DNA of 64,000 bases. Source: Malurus cyaneus samueli. Taxonomy: Eukaryota; Chordata; Aves; Passeriformes; Maluridae. The stretch lies in assembly GCA_009741485.1 (NCBI GenBank), contig CM019236.1, positions 60,843,343-60,907,342 of the forward strand, given 5' to 3'. Positions 24,961 to 37,074 of the stretch are shown here, one piece after another. Both the position numbers and the translations under genes were made by a program. Numbering within the stretch: the stretch's first letter is position 1; each line of letters begins with the position of its first letter. The notes under the pieces are model-generated. The model had not been told where the DNA came from, ran no database searches, and saw only the letters and a program-made list of their open reading frames with translations.

Positions 24961-25567
24961 GCCAAACTGGAAGAGCTATGGTGTCTCTAAGCTACTTATA
25001 TATGCATTTAATTATCAAACGGAGAAAAGACAGACGTTGTAAAATTGTCAACCGCTTCTCTGAAAACTCATAGAATACAGTGACTTTTATTGTATTAACT
25101 ACATCAGTTTGATAAATCCTTTGCATTTATTTAAGATAATGATTTATAAAAGTAACTCCTTACCTGTAGAATGAGCACACCCAAATCTGGAGAACAGATG
25201 TGTCCTATCATAAACAAGCCGCCAGAAAGCTGACTCAGAATAAAACTGCTGCATACAGACCTAAAGATAATAGTAGTAACTATCAATTTTGGCCAGTGGC
25301 TTGCTTGCATGCAGCTTTGTTTTGCACTGCATGTCATAGCACTGCTAGTGATTATTAATCTGGCTGGTTTTGACAGCTGTACTACTTGCAGAGGAACAGA
25401 GAGAAACCGGGTAAATATGAAAAACTGCATTACAGTAAGGTCTGTAAAGGAGTTACAAAACACCAAGGCGGGGGCTAACACAAAGACATAGATGAAAAAT
25501 AATAGGGAAAATAGCTAACAAACAACAGACTCAAGCTAAAGTCCCAGTAAAAACATTTATTGGTTTT

Positions 25568-25758
25568 CCGTTTAGGCCACATATTGGGAAGAAATTATTT
25601 TCTGTGAGGGTGGTGAGACACTGGAACGGGTTGTCCAGAGAACCTGTGGTTGTCCCAACCCTAGAAGTGTTCAAGGACCCTGTGCATCGCAGAGCAGGCT
25701 GGGATTAAATGATCCTTAAGGTCCATTACAACCTCTTAACATTCTATGATTCTATGAT
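25568..25758 (+). mobile_element. CR1 LINE 3' end
   Basis: The sequence runs through the CR1 3' terminal region: 'gtgagggtggtgagacactg', then 'ggttgtccagagaacctgtg', then 'gatccttaaggtccattacaacc'. It ends in two copies of ATTCTATG-type sequence (25741-25758). A 5'-truncated copy ending at the short terminal repeat, without a poly-A tail, is what CR1 retrotransposition normally leaves. Only the last ~190 bases are present, with no coding part. Confidence 0.92.
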
Positions 25759-26098
25759 AAGCAAACCTTCTTTGGTTTTCTTTCAATAAAAATTGGGAGT
25801 CGAGTATTGACAGCCGGCAATGAAGCCATAATTTGATTTGTCTTTTTATTTAATGCATAATTTTATGTGCCTTGCTATCAAAACATAGTGCAGGAACATT
25901 GAATGATGGAAAGATTCTTTTCCTAGTTAACCCTATCAAAAATAATTTCTTTATATTTTAGTTACTTGTCTGAATGTTGCTCAGTATTAGAGATCTAGAG
26001 GACCAAAATTTGTGCACTGATAATTGTGTTTCTAACATTAAAGAATTTTCTTTCAGATGTCCTCTTACATTTAGTTTGTTTAAGAACAGTAATGCAAC

Positions 26099-26236
26099 AG
26101 AAGTTCAAGGCCACCTGGATGGGCTCTGAGTAACTTGGTCTAGTGAAAGGTGTCTCTCTGTTACCATGACAGTTGGCATGATATGATGGGATGTTTAAGA
26201 TTTCTTCCAACCCAACCCCAGTCAAATTCTATGATT
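26099..26236 (+). mobile_element. CR1 LINE 3' end
   Basis: Recognised by 'ggccacctggatgggctctg', 'taacttggtctagtgaaagg' and 'gatttcttccaacccaac', in the order expected of a CR1 3' untranslated region, ending in 'attctatgattc'. It is a second, differently truncated copy on the same strand, 340 bases after the previous one, and belongs to a different CR1 subtype judging by the distinct 3' sequence. Confidence 0.88.
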
Positions 26237-29200
26237 CACTGTTTAGGGATGTGATGTCCAGGAATTACTGTCCCTTTATTTACTTCCTCCTATCAGAAGT
26301 CTGACAGTAAAATATTGAAAGCATGATTTTCTGAGTTTTTGCTTATGCAATTATTTTTCTACCTCCATATTTTCCCAAGTCTAACTCTAAAGAACAGTAA
26401 GTGAGGAATATCTTTCATGTCTTCTGGTATTCAAAGATTTTCTAACATATGCTCAAGAGCCTAAGTGACAACCCTTGCTGCTACCATTCAGAATTTTCTG
26501 TTATGTTCTTGTTCTGAGCTGGATTTTTAACAATAATTAATAGAAATAACATATATTTCTAAATTTCCTTTTTCTATTGTTAGATGCATGGGCCTGGTAT
26601 AAATGCAGACTGTCTGCTCAATATTTCATTAGACCCAATTCTCCACATGACATAATTGTGGGGTTTTTTTCCTTTATTAGTGAAAGTTTTTATTATACCT
26701 TTAATACTCATGTTAATGCTTGGATACTGTTCATATGTTCATGTCTTGCATCTCAGTATGCTGTTCATTAGCTTTTTTTCACAAGATACTCTCACTTGGA
26801 GTGAGCTTTGAAGTGTGTCTGTGCTCACTGCCATGTTCTCACTGTACTGTGAAACCCTCATGGTCAAATACTACCCCGATCTTTGTGTAATCCTCTACCT
26901 TGCAGACGAGGTCCTGCATACTGTGTTTACCTCTAAAACCAGTTAAAATCTTCCCTTACATCTGAGGCAGGATTTATATATTCTGGCACTTCAGGTTCAT
27001 TAATTGTATATACTATTTTTTAAATGAAAGCAACTATGTGTCAATCCACTGATGATGACTGAACAAGAGGTCATTAAGCATTAGCTTAGAACATCAAACT
27101 GACAAAGAACTTTTCATAAATAAATGACTTTTTAATCCAAAATTTAGAATACTTTTGAAGAAGTGAAGTAAATGCACCTTATAGCTTGCATTATGCACTT
27201 ATTTGCATATAGAAATTTTACCTTGCTTGCCAAGACCAATATTATTTATGACAAATAGTGCCAAAATGACTGCAGTTCTCACTGGGTTATTTTCTGTTCT
27301 TAAAATTCTTGCATTGCTCATGTTACTATGACACCTTGGTATCCTTGAATTAGGCTAACAGTGTATATATTTCTATGTGTAGTAGCAACTAAATATTTGC
27401 TTGTATTAAAGAAGACAGGATCAGAGAAGTGTGTTTCACCTAGAGACCATTCTGCAATGGTGATTAGGGCCGGGCTGCTGAGAAAGCTCAGTTTGACTAT
27501 GGCATGTACTTCCCTTAACTGGGTGTAATTATATCATTCTAAAGCCATGGAGGCACTGGATGACTCTCTTTTGTTCCACTCTAATTGTGTGTTCCTTTGC
27601 TAGAAATAATAGGATATTGCCTACAGCAAATGGCTTTTGTCCTGCAAGTGTCATTTTGAGCTGCAATATATATTGCCAGTCTATCTTTTTACTCTTTGGC
27701 TATAACTAAGCCAAATAAGCTGACAGCTTGACTTCATTGGCCACCAGACGCTTAACGTGCATAGGTGCTGAGAAAGAGTCTATCTGTATTTCACTTTGGA
27801 ACAGACACAGACTTTTTTTTTTTTAAATTTTTATTTTTAACAGAGGGAAGTAACTAACCAGTTAGCTGCTGTTGTGTTTAGTTTCATTTTGCCAGATAAA
27901 GATTTAGAGAAGTATTTCTTTTAATTGAGCATCTCAGATGCTTCTTTGTGGACGTTGCTTTCAAAATTTGTGTTAACTACTGGAAGATTGTAGTATAGCT
28001 GCCTCAACACAGATAAAATAATATGCATTTAAATAGAATACAGTTCTATAGCAATTCAACCTGTTTGCTAAATAGCAATATTCAGGATTTTTCAGTTTTA
28101 AGCAAATCATTTTTGCAACAGCTGAAAAAATTTTCTGTCATCTTGTCTATTTATGTGTGTTGAGTTGCCTGGTGTGCAAAGTTGAATTTCTCTAAGGCCT
28201 TTAAAATTAAATGATAAGGTGCAAAATAGGAGGTTGATCTAAAATTTTAACCTACAGTCAGCTGAAAATTATACTGAAATAAAAAAGGGAAGTTATTATT
28301 AATATTTTTTTGCTTATGATATCTGATATTTCTAGTGTCATTTGGTTTTTTTTCCTGAAAAATGGGAAATGCCGAGTGGTTCTTTCCTTGTGGCTGAGGG
28401 TGTCACCTGCAATTCCATTCTCTCTGCATTCCCAAACTGTCAGTCCTCAGTGATGACGGGTTGCATATCTTTTTTGATAATGAGATATGGCTGGGGGTCA
28501 CAGTTCACAGTCCTAGATAATGTTTCAAGAGAGGACACTGGATTTTCAGATTCTGAGAAGAGAAATCCACAGGATTTCCTTTTCTTCCCCCACCCTCAGC
28601 AGCATATTACCAATGCTTCACTTCACTTATCTGCATTGACTATTCATTGCACATCTGTTGTGCTCTGTCCAGGTAGTCAAGGAACAGATTTACCAGGCTT
28701 GCTGGTCTTTTAACCCCATGAATACACTTCATTATTTCATTTGCAGCAGGGAGAATTGTGTTCATTGTGTACCATTAACAGAAGACTCCAGGGAGATCAG
28801 TTTGACATTAGAACACATCAGTCAGAGCACTTGTTTTCCAAGCAGTATTAAATGCATCAAGCTATCAAATACAAGCTCTTGCACCTCTCTGGTTGTTTTT
28901 CTTTCAGTCATAGAGGATCACAGATGTCGGAGAATGGTTCTTTGCTTTGTGTTTCAAGAATCCTTTCAGAATGTACCTTACAACATGAGATGTCAGCCTC
29001 TTTTCTGCAGTGCTCAATCACAGTTCTCTTACCTTCCCCAGAGATATTGAGCAGAGTGTAACAGTGACAGAGATCACAAGCACAGGTTCTCTTAGCATTT
29101 TTCTTTTGCTTTCCAAGACTCTAGCCTGCCAAAAGCATATTGTGTCTACTTCATTAACTGATATATGCACTGAAAAGTTAACAAGATAAGACACATCCTT

Positions 29201-32200
29201 ACTGGAAGGTACAACTGAGTACAAGAGTTTAAGTCATCTTGTCACCCCCGGTGACCTTTTTTGCTACTTTTCCACTGATGTTTTTCCTGTTGTCTCAAAG
29301 TGATTCCCTGATATGTCCAAGAGAAAACCTTTTCCACAGCATTTCAGGAGAAACATGATCTTAAAATATAATCAAAGTTGTTGTTACTCTATAATACTGA
29401 TTAACCAAATCAATTATTAAAAAAGAAAATCGTTATGATTGTAATAAAGAGCAGTGGTAAAAGACAGTAATTGTGTTAATACTGGAGAGAAAGGAGCAAA
29501 GATTTTTCATGGACTTTTGAGAACACTATTACAGCCAAAATAAGAAATTTAGCAAGTTATTTTCAATTCTTTACAGTCAAAGGTAAGAAACTAATATTGC
29601 AATAGATTCATATAGCATCACCTTAAGAAGGAATCGTTCTGTATTTCAGGGAATCATCTTACCTCTTAAGTTTCAGTCCTGTTCAGTTTATAGAAATTTA
29701 TTTGAGTGAGTGTTCTCTGTTTTGAAGATGCTTCACCAGAGAAAGCAGCAGTAGGGTCTAGCAGCAGGCAAGCCCATCATATTTTTTGTCATCCATTTGT
29801 GTTAAAAATTACTTGAAATTTATAATTTTTAATATGAATGACAAGAGGTAGGTGAACATGCCTACAGCAAGGCATGAAAGTGTCTGTCAAGGAAGGCTTC
29901 TTCTCCTTCAATGCTTTTCATAAAAATTTCTTTTTATGTTTTGACTTTTTATTTCTTCTTTAATCTTCTCAATGCAGAAGTTTTGTCTTTTTATTTCATA
30001 TAAAGCTATCACATTTTACTATAACAAGAAAAACAATTATGGTGAAAATGGTGCAGTTATATTAACCTGTTCTCTACTACTGTATATTTGGTTTTTATTT
30101 GTGCTAACCTACTGTAATGACTTGCTTCTGCCTACAAGCATAATCTAGGAAATGTAATTACTAGTCTTTTATTATAGGTCTTAAAAACCTTAGCCAAGAC
30201 AAAATGTCTCATACATGAAACTCATCAGAGTTTCAATACGTACCAGGCCTTCTGGAGTAGCAGGTATTGCCACGAAAATTATTATCATACCCTGCTGGGT
30301 AGTAGACACCTCTGCAAAGAAGCTGTCAATGCAAAGAAACACATCCTGTTTTGGGATGAGCTCTCCTTTTTTTGAACATTTAAGCAATCTTGGTTTAATC
30401 AAGCTTTGCGTTCATATCAAGCACTTTTGAGAAAAGGTTTTCAGAGTTTATAAAGTCAGCAGAAGACAGGAAGGAGGTTGAAAATAAGGAAAAAATTCCA
30501 GTATACCATTTCAGTTCTCTTTGCATTTCACAAGTACACTGGATGCTACGAGTCAGCAAAATGAATCCATCAGTGCATAGCATTTTTTTCAGAGAATTCT
30601 GTAGGTGAACTGGCTTTTAAAAGAATAACATAAGGCTGTCCTTCCATTGTCAGACTTGATATACAAGCATTATGTCTGAAGTTACATGGAGATAAAAACT
30701 GTTTTCACCTCCAGAGGAAGGTTTCACAACCTTTGCTGCTATGTACGTGTAGTTGCCTATACTACAGATAGTGAGGTTGAAGCTAATTCAATCAACATAG
30801 CTGCCTGAATTGTAAAATTTCCAAATGAGAAGATTTTTAAGCCCACACAGTTGCACAATTTGTGTGACCTATACATTTTTACAAACATAAAAAGTGAATA
30901 GATTTAGCCATACATATTGTCAGTAATGCAGGTGCCAGTTTTTCATGTATTTATAAAGTAGATTTCATAATCACACTTGTGAAACACTCTTGGTCTTGAA
31001 ATATTTTTCTGGATATAAATCATCAGTGATAGATTATACTCTACAGAAGAGTGACAGTATTTTAATATTTATATTTTATATTTATATTTTATAGGCTTTA
31101 TTTCTACAGACACTGCCAAGGTTGTACATTTACTTTTAGGCTTATTATTTATTATTGTTTATTTTAGAGTTCCTAGATTTTTGTCTGATCACAGGAGCTG
31201 CAACTTTATTAGCCAGCATCCTGGAGCAAAAAAAAATCTGTCATATAGTTAGACTTTGTTGTCCTTCTGCTCTAATACGACGTGAAAGATAAGTGAAGAT
31301 TTAAGTGGAGACCAAGAATCTGTTGAATCTGTTGAATGCAGAAACTCCCTTAACTCCATTTGTGTTTATTCAATAACTGTGGTAGATGACTAATAAAACT
31401 TGCATCCTCTTATTCCTTAAACATAACTCTTGTAATGTATATTCCATGATTTATTCGCAAAGGAAAAGAAGTTTTTAAATGCGGGAAATATAGACAAACG
31501 CAAGAAAATTCCATTTGCTTTATAGTAGGAGCAAGTTGTATTGCGTTTTTTTTTTTCTTGCCGTTCTACCAGGTAGGTTTGATCACTGTTTGGTAATATG
31601 AAAGAAACATAAACATCTTCTTAAGCATGTTACTGTCCTTTTAACTTTTAAGCAGCTTTTTCTTAAAGGTACATTTCAAGGGTTATACATCCTATTTTCT
31701 GTCACGAGTTTTTGTTTTTTGCTTTATCTGTGTGGAGTTAGGTGTCAAAAGCTGTCAACTACAGTTCCATTGCAGTGTATTGTTTTATGCCTTTATGATA
31801 CACCAGGCCTTTTATTACTTTGTTTTGTGATGTGTGAGATGATGAGAAATATTATGAATATTATAAAACTCAGTGCATGGAAATTGGCTTGCTTTTGATC
31901 TCAACACAAAGAGGCCATTGATAAAATTCTTTATTGATATTACTAAAAACCAAAATCAGCATGCTTCTGCCATGTTTGTATTACAATTGTCAGAGTCTCC
32001 ATAAAAATAACAGACCAGCAGCCTGCAAAGTTTCACCTCCCACTGACCTCTACTTGGACAAGAAGAAAACTTTTTTGCCAGGTTGAAATACTCACAAAAA
32101 ATAAGACAATATTGTACACTGTGACAAGAACCTGCACTATTTTCTTTTAGATGACCAGCTGGAAATTTGTGCTACTTTAGTACATGCTGTTTGGATTTTA

Positions 32201-32288
32201 AGCAGAATGTGTGTAGACTAGATAAGAACACCCTAAATTTTTATTTTATGAATTAATCTTTATACTATAAATGGTTTTCTAGGCAGGA
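26237..32288. other. Long non-coding stretch
   Basis: About 6 kb of AT-rich DNA up to the second N gap. Open frames at 28342-28713 (123 codons) and 28658-29050 (130 codons) overlap in different frames and have no recognisable domain, so I do not call them genes. I saw no transposon or RNA gene, only a short AT tandem repeat near 31.07 kb. Conserved non-coding elements cannot be judged from one sequence. Confidence 0.5.
31065..31093. repeat. Short AT tandem repeat, 13-base unit
   Basis: The unit ATATTTATATTTT occurs at 31065-31077 and 31078-31090, followed by three bases of a third copy. It is a minor slippage product. Confidence 0.85.
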
Positions 32289-32313
32289 NNNNNNNNNNNN
32301 NNNNNNNNNNNNN
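32289..32313. other. Assembly gap, 25 N
   Basis: A second placeholder gap of exactly 25 N. Unlike the first gap, I could not find a shared sequence on its two sides, so there is no sign of overlapping contig ends here. The real gap size is unknown. Confidence 0.98.
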
Positions 32314-32504
32314 AGAAACATTTGATTAGGACAATTAAAACTGTAGAGATTTGCTTGGATTTATATATATTCAATAATATATTGTACTACAAAATTTCCT
32401 TTACTGAAGCATTTGATTAAGGAGATGAGAAAGTCTATTTAGATGATATCTGAACTATTTGAGCAACATGGAGTTTTGAAAGCAGATAAAGTGTTATGTT
32501 AGGT

Positions 32505-32568
32505 AGAAGATTAGAGTTGGAGGTCTTTGAGGTCTTTTCCAACCTTAATTAATTGTATGATTCTATGA
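32505..32568 (+). mobile_element. CR1 LINE extreme 3' tail
   Basis: The words 'ggtctttgaggtcttttccaacc' followed by 'tgtatgattctatga' match the last ~60 bases of avian CR1 elements. Nothing upstream resembles CR1, so it is a very short truncated insertion. Confidence 0.75.
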
Positions 32569-34982
32569 AATTTAAAGGGAAATAAAGCCCCATAAAATCT
32601 GAACATAGTAGCAATTCAGAGAAAAAAAAAAACAAAAATATAATTTAAAATTTTCTAGGTTATTCTGATGAAACCCAAGGACCTGAATGCACGGAAAATG
32701 GTTAGATAGCTTCACAGTACAAATACAGATAACACTAAGCATGGTATTTGTCTTAACTTTATGTTAATCTGTCACTGTATAAACATCAGAGGTCTTTGCA
32801 TGTGAAGCACTCATGTGATAAATTTTGTCAAGGAAAATACATAATTTGCTAATGTTCCTATAAAAATTGAAGTAATGACACTCCTGAGGTAGAAGATTAT
32901 ATGAACACATTTGATCAAAGCTATTCAATACATTTTTATAATTCTTCTATTAATTTAAATATTGTTAATATTAATTCCCTTCCCTTCTCATCCCATGTAT
33001 CTATCTTGCTTGTTATCTAGTTTATTTATGTTGTATTTTCAACAGCTAGAAGGCCAAATTGGGAAGGTATAACTACTGTTTTAAGAAGCAGGAGGAAAGC
33101 AATAACAGTTGCAAATTATGGCTGTAGTAAATAGAAAAAATCATGCAACTAAATCCTTCCTTTATAGCCTGCAGGGTAGAATGAAGCTGTTTTAATGGTG
33201 TGGAATAAGGGGAAAAATTTGTTCACAGTATTTTTATTTCATTGCTCCGTATATTCTCTAAGAATCTGAAGACCCTGTGAAAAAAAAAAAATCTCCTACC
33301 CTTTATATCTGTTTAGTAAAAACAGTTTTGATTTTTTGCTGAATCCAGAAAAGGGGAGGCAACATTTTTTTATCTAAAATATACTGGTTTTCTGTTTCCT
33401 TCTGAGATGTAATATCTTTCTTTGAAAATCCTCTTTCAGATAAAACATCTTAGACTGAAAAATATAGTCTGGCAGGGAACTAGAAATTAATGACAAATTA
33501 TTTATTGCACTGCTGTGAGGAAGTTTGATTTGACTGAATTATTTAAATGAAAATCTACATTTTAAGTGGGTACGTGAGAATATTCCTCTGGAGTTTTGAA
33601 GAAGAGGGTTTTTGTAATATATGTATATTTATCTAAAACTTCATGATTAAATAAAGAGAGAAAACTTGAGGGGCTAAACTCTTCAAATACAGAGTAAGTA
33701 CATGAGGAAAGGCATGGGGTAAAGCACTTAATTAATTAGTAGTATGCTATAAAATAATAAAGCATTGTGCCTCAGTTAGACCACTATTACATTCTGCCAG
33801 AAAGAATTTCTAGTCTTTAGAGGTTAAAATTTCATTTTCTCTCTGGCTTGTGAAAAGACATTCTTCATGACACTTTCAATGTACTTGGGCTATGAAGAGT
33901 CATTGTGGGACGATTCACACTCACGGACTGGGACTTGCGGCCTTCCTAGAGCTAAAATATTGAATGTTTTCACCCTGAATAGTTTTTGCTCTCACCAGGA
34001 GTAGTTAGCAGTCCTGCAAACACACCAAGTAATCGTCTTTGTTTCTGTCGAGCACAAGTGCTGTGACTTTGCCTTTCTTCCACTTGCTCTTCTTTGCATA
34101 AGGCACAGAGGTTTGAAATCACTTGCCACATACAAACTATCAGTATTTTTGGAAAACCCAGAAAAAATATGTGGTAATAAAACCTTGAACTGTGAAAAGC
34201 AAGTGTTTGTCAAAGTTAAGCTCTGTTTTCTCCGTGGCTGGGAGTCTGAAAACATCATGGGTATCTGTGCAGGAGTTCCATTCTGTGGTATAAATCTTTC
34301 AAGAGGTACCTTTTTTCTGCTATGGAAAACTTCCTAAGGTCATATTGCTAACAAAGACATGGCAATCTTTAAAGAAAAGCATTTTCAGTGCTGTAAAACT
34401 TGCTGGAAAGCCTTTGAACTTGAAATGCGCTCTGAGAACAAGGACTCCTCAGTAAAATGAAGTCTTCTGAGCAGTAGGTGGAAAATTGCATTAGAAAAGA
34501 ATAAAAGGTTCTGCAAGATAAAAATAATAGCAGGAAACTTGTTCGAAGATGGTGATTTGGAGCCAGGTTTTCCTTGAAAGGAAAAGCAATTGACCTGGTT
34601 CCGTGTCACGAAAATTATGAGTTTGGAGCTCTGACTCAAAGGTATGACCAACCTTGCCCTCCTGCATCCTGTGTGCCTAAAATTGAAGCCTTATTGTCTG
34701 TGTAAAGTAAGAGAAGAGAAAACCTTCCCACAGAAACAGACAAGGCACAAAAAATCAAGAAGCCTTTGAACCATGATTTTCATGATGCATTTTCTGGATG
34801 ACATTCTTAAACAACATGTCAGTTTCATCTTGAAAGGCAGAGCCTTTTCCCTTTAAATCTGCTTGGTTGCTATTGAAAGAGAACAGGTCACCTTTAATTT
34901 TAAACTTACAGGATATATGCCACTTCTGCCTTGGATTTGTTTCTCTTTCCCTGTTTGTCTTCCTCTGTAGAATAAAAGCTGT

Positions 34983-35020
34983 CTGTGAATAGGATCTACT
35001 CTGTGAATAGGAGTAGATCC
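34983..35020. repeat. Quasi-palindrome with internal direct repeat
   Basis: CTGTGAATAGGA occurs twice, at 34983-34994 and 35001-35012. Overlapping these, GGATCTACTC (34992-35001) is exactly inverted as GAGTAGATCC (35011-35020). Combined direct and inverted copies in under 40 bases are typical of a local replication template switch. Confidence 0.8.
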
Positions 35021-37047
35021 CTTCTATATTATTTAGGTAGATTATAACCCACAATGTGCAAGATATCTTCTGAGTTTCAGAGATGATGTCCTAAATATTT
35101 AAGACTTGAAGAGGATAAGGGATTCATTCTGGTACAGTGAACACCATTTCATATTCTTCTGCTTTTAAGTGTGAAAAGTTACATCTCAGAAAGGGCACAC
35201 ATTCACTTTTTTTTAATCTTTACTTTTCCTTTTTGTCATTTTTGTAAAGCTAAATGAAAAGCTGTGCCTCACAGTGATAACAGGAAATTCACATTCCTTC
35301 CCATTTCACAATGTTTTTCATAGTCATTGCAGGTAAAACTTGCTATTGTGCAGAGAACTGGCACAAGATCCAAGTATTCCTTAAAGTTGCCTTAAAGCAA
35401 TGTGTTCTGGGCTGGTTTTTCCCTCCTACATTCTGCTGTGTCTTTAGTGCATCACAAAAATGTGACTTGTCCTGCTGCTGTTAATGTCAGATGAGGACTG
35501 GAGGTAGAGGAGTCCATGCAGCTGCTGCTGCAGAGTGATGCTTCAATCAAAATCTCTGCGCAGCTGCTAGAGGTGCCATGGTTTTTTGGCAGCTGTGGCA
35601 AAGAGATCTTACAACCTGCTGCAGTGAAATACTGCAGAAATATAACGCTTTCTGGTATGTGGGATTAAAGATAAAGGGGAAAGGCAGGTGGGAAGGCTTT
35701 TCCAAAAAATGTTGGGGTTGGAGATCTGCAAGATGGTATGAGACAGACAGGCTAGACAGAACAAGTGGCGACACTGAATGCAACACATCACATCTTATTT
35801 GCCGTTTACAATACCACCCTTGAAAACAGTGAATCCTTCTGCTCAATTCATTGAAGTGACAGAGCTCATCTATGTTCCCCGGTTTACAGAGAAAACTCAT
35901 ATTTCTTTTGAATATCCCAAGGCATTATTATGTCAAATAAAAAATTATTTGGATACATTTGTTCTTAGCTGCTTTTTCACAATCCTCAGTCCTCATTTCA
36001 GTCTCAGAAATTCAGCAATAATTTTGAAAGACATCAATGATGCAGGAAAAGGAAAAGCCATAGTAAACTTCTTTTATACGAACTGAGTGATGACTGTATA
36101 AGAATTTTTTTATAATAATACACTAATAGATCATGCAAAACAAGGGCTTTTCTCTCCTAGTTCAGTGGGCAGACAGCCATAGCATCAGTCTTGCAGAAGT
36201 TCAATGATATGGATATAATGGACCTTTCTTTCAAAGTATTCCAGACTTCAGGACAAGGTAGCAGTTGTAATAATTAGGAGCTTCAACTTCTTGCTGCAAA
36301 GATTCAAATTTGTTGAAGACATTAAGACTCGATATGTAAAGCCACTTAAACTTTCCCCACTCCATCTCACCACATTTTTCTTTTTTTCATAGTATTTGAT
36401 TCCTCAATTGCATATTTACTTTTCCTGAGGTTCAGCTAATATTAATGTGTTCTGCAATGATCTGATGCCTTAGAATTCTTCTGGATACTCAGCAGAGTTT
36501 TCTGTAAGGCCATATATGAAGTCAATACAGGTTCTTCCAAAGTAAATTGTGCTATTGTACTTGAATAGTGAATTTATCATATCTGCTATTCTGGATGCTC
36601 ATAATCTCCAGATTAGATAATTTATTCTCTATCAACCTTGTTTTTTTTAGGGAGAAGTTACTCCAGAGTTGAAACAGAGAAAACCCCACCTGCACTAAGT
36701 CTACAGCTCCATCTGAAATGTATTCTGCATTACTATGCCAGGTGCCCAATGCTTGAAATGTTCACCATTTCATTTACCTTCCTTCTCCTATATAAATTCT
36801 GCAACCATGTCATGCTTACAAAATATATATAGACTAGACAGGGGTTCTATCAAAGACAGCTAATTTTGACTATTGGCAATGGAGTGCTAGGTTTAATTCT
36901 AGTTGAACTCATATACTTAATACTTTTCTGCCTTTTCCATGCTAATCTCATTCTTTTCCACTGTGGGAAATCCTGTCTTAGGGTTAGCTACCTGTAGAAA
37001 GGAGTTTTAGCCTTTAGTTGGTCAAGCATTTAGCTGTTATTCCTGCA

Positions 37048-37074
37048 TTTTTTTTTTTTTTTTTTTTTTTTTTT
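37048..37074. repeat. 27-base T homopolymer
   Basis: Uninterrupted T run. If read on the minus strand it is a poly-A tail, but I see no processed gene copy on its right that would go with it. True length is uncertain, given the homopolymer errors elsewhere in the window. Confidence 0.85.

Noticed and set aside
28342..29050. Two adjoining plus-strand frames of 123 and 130 codons, considered as a gene or processed copy
   Set aside because: They overlap in different frames, show no recognisable domain, and have no splice-like or poly-A context.
37048..37074. Poly-T run read as the tail of a minus-strand processed pseudogene
   Set aside because: The adjoining sequence on the right has no recognisable gene-like content and no target duplication was seen.
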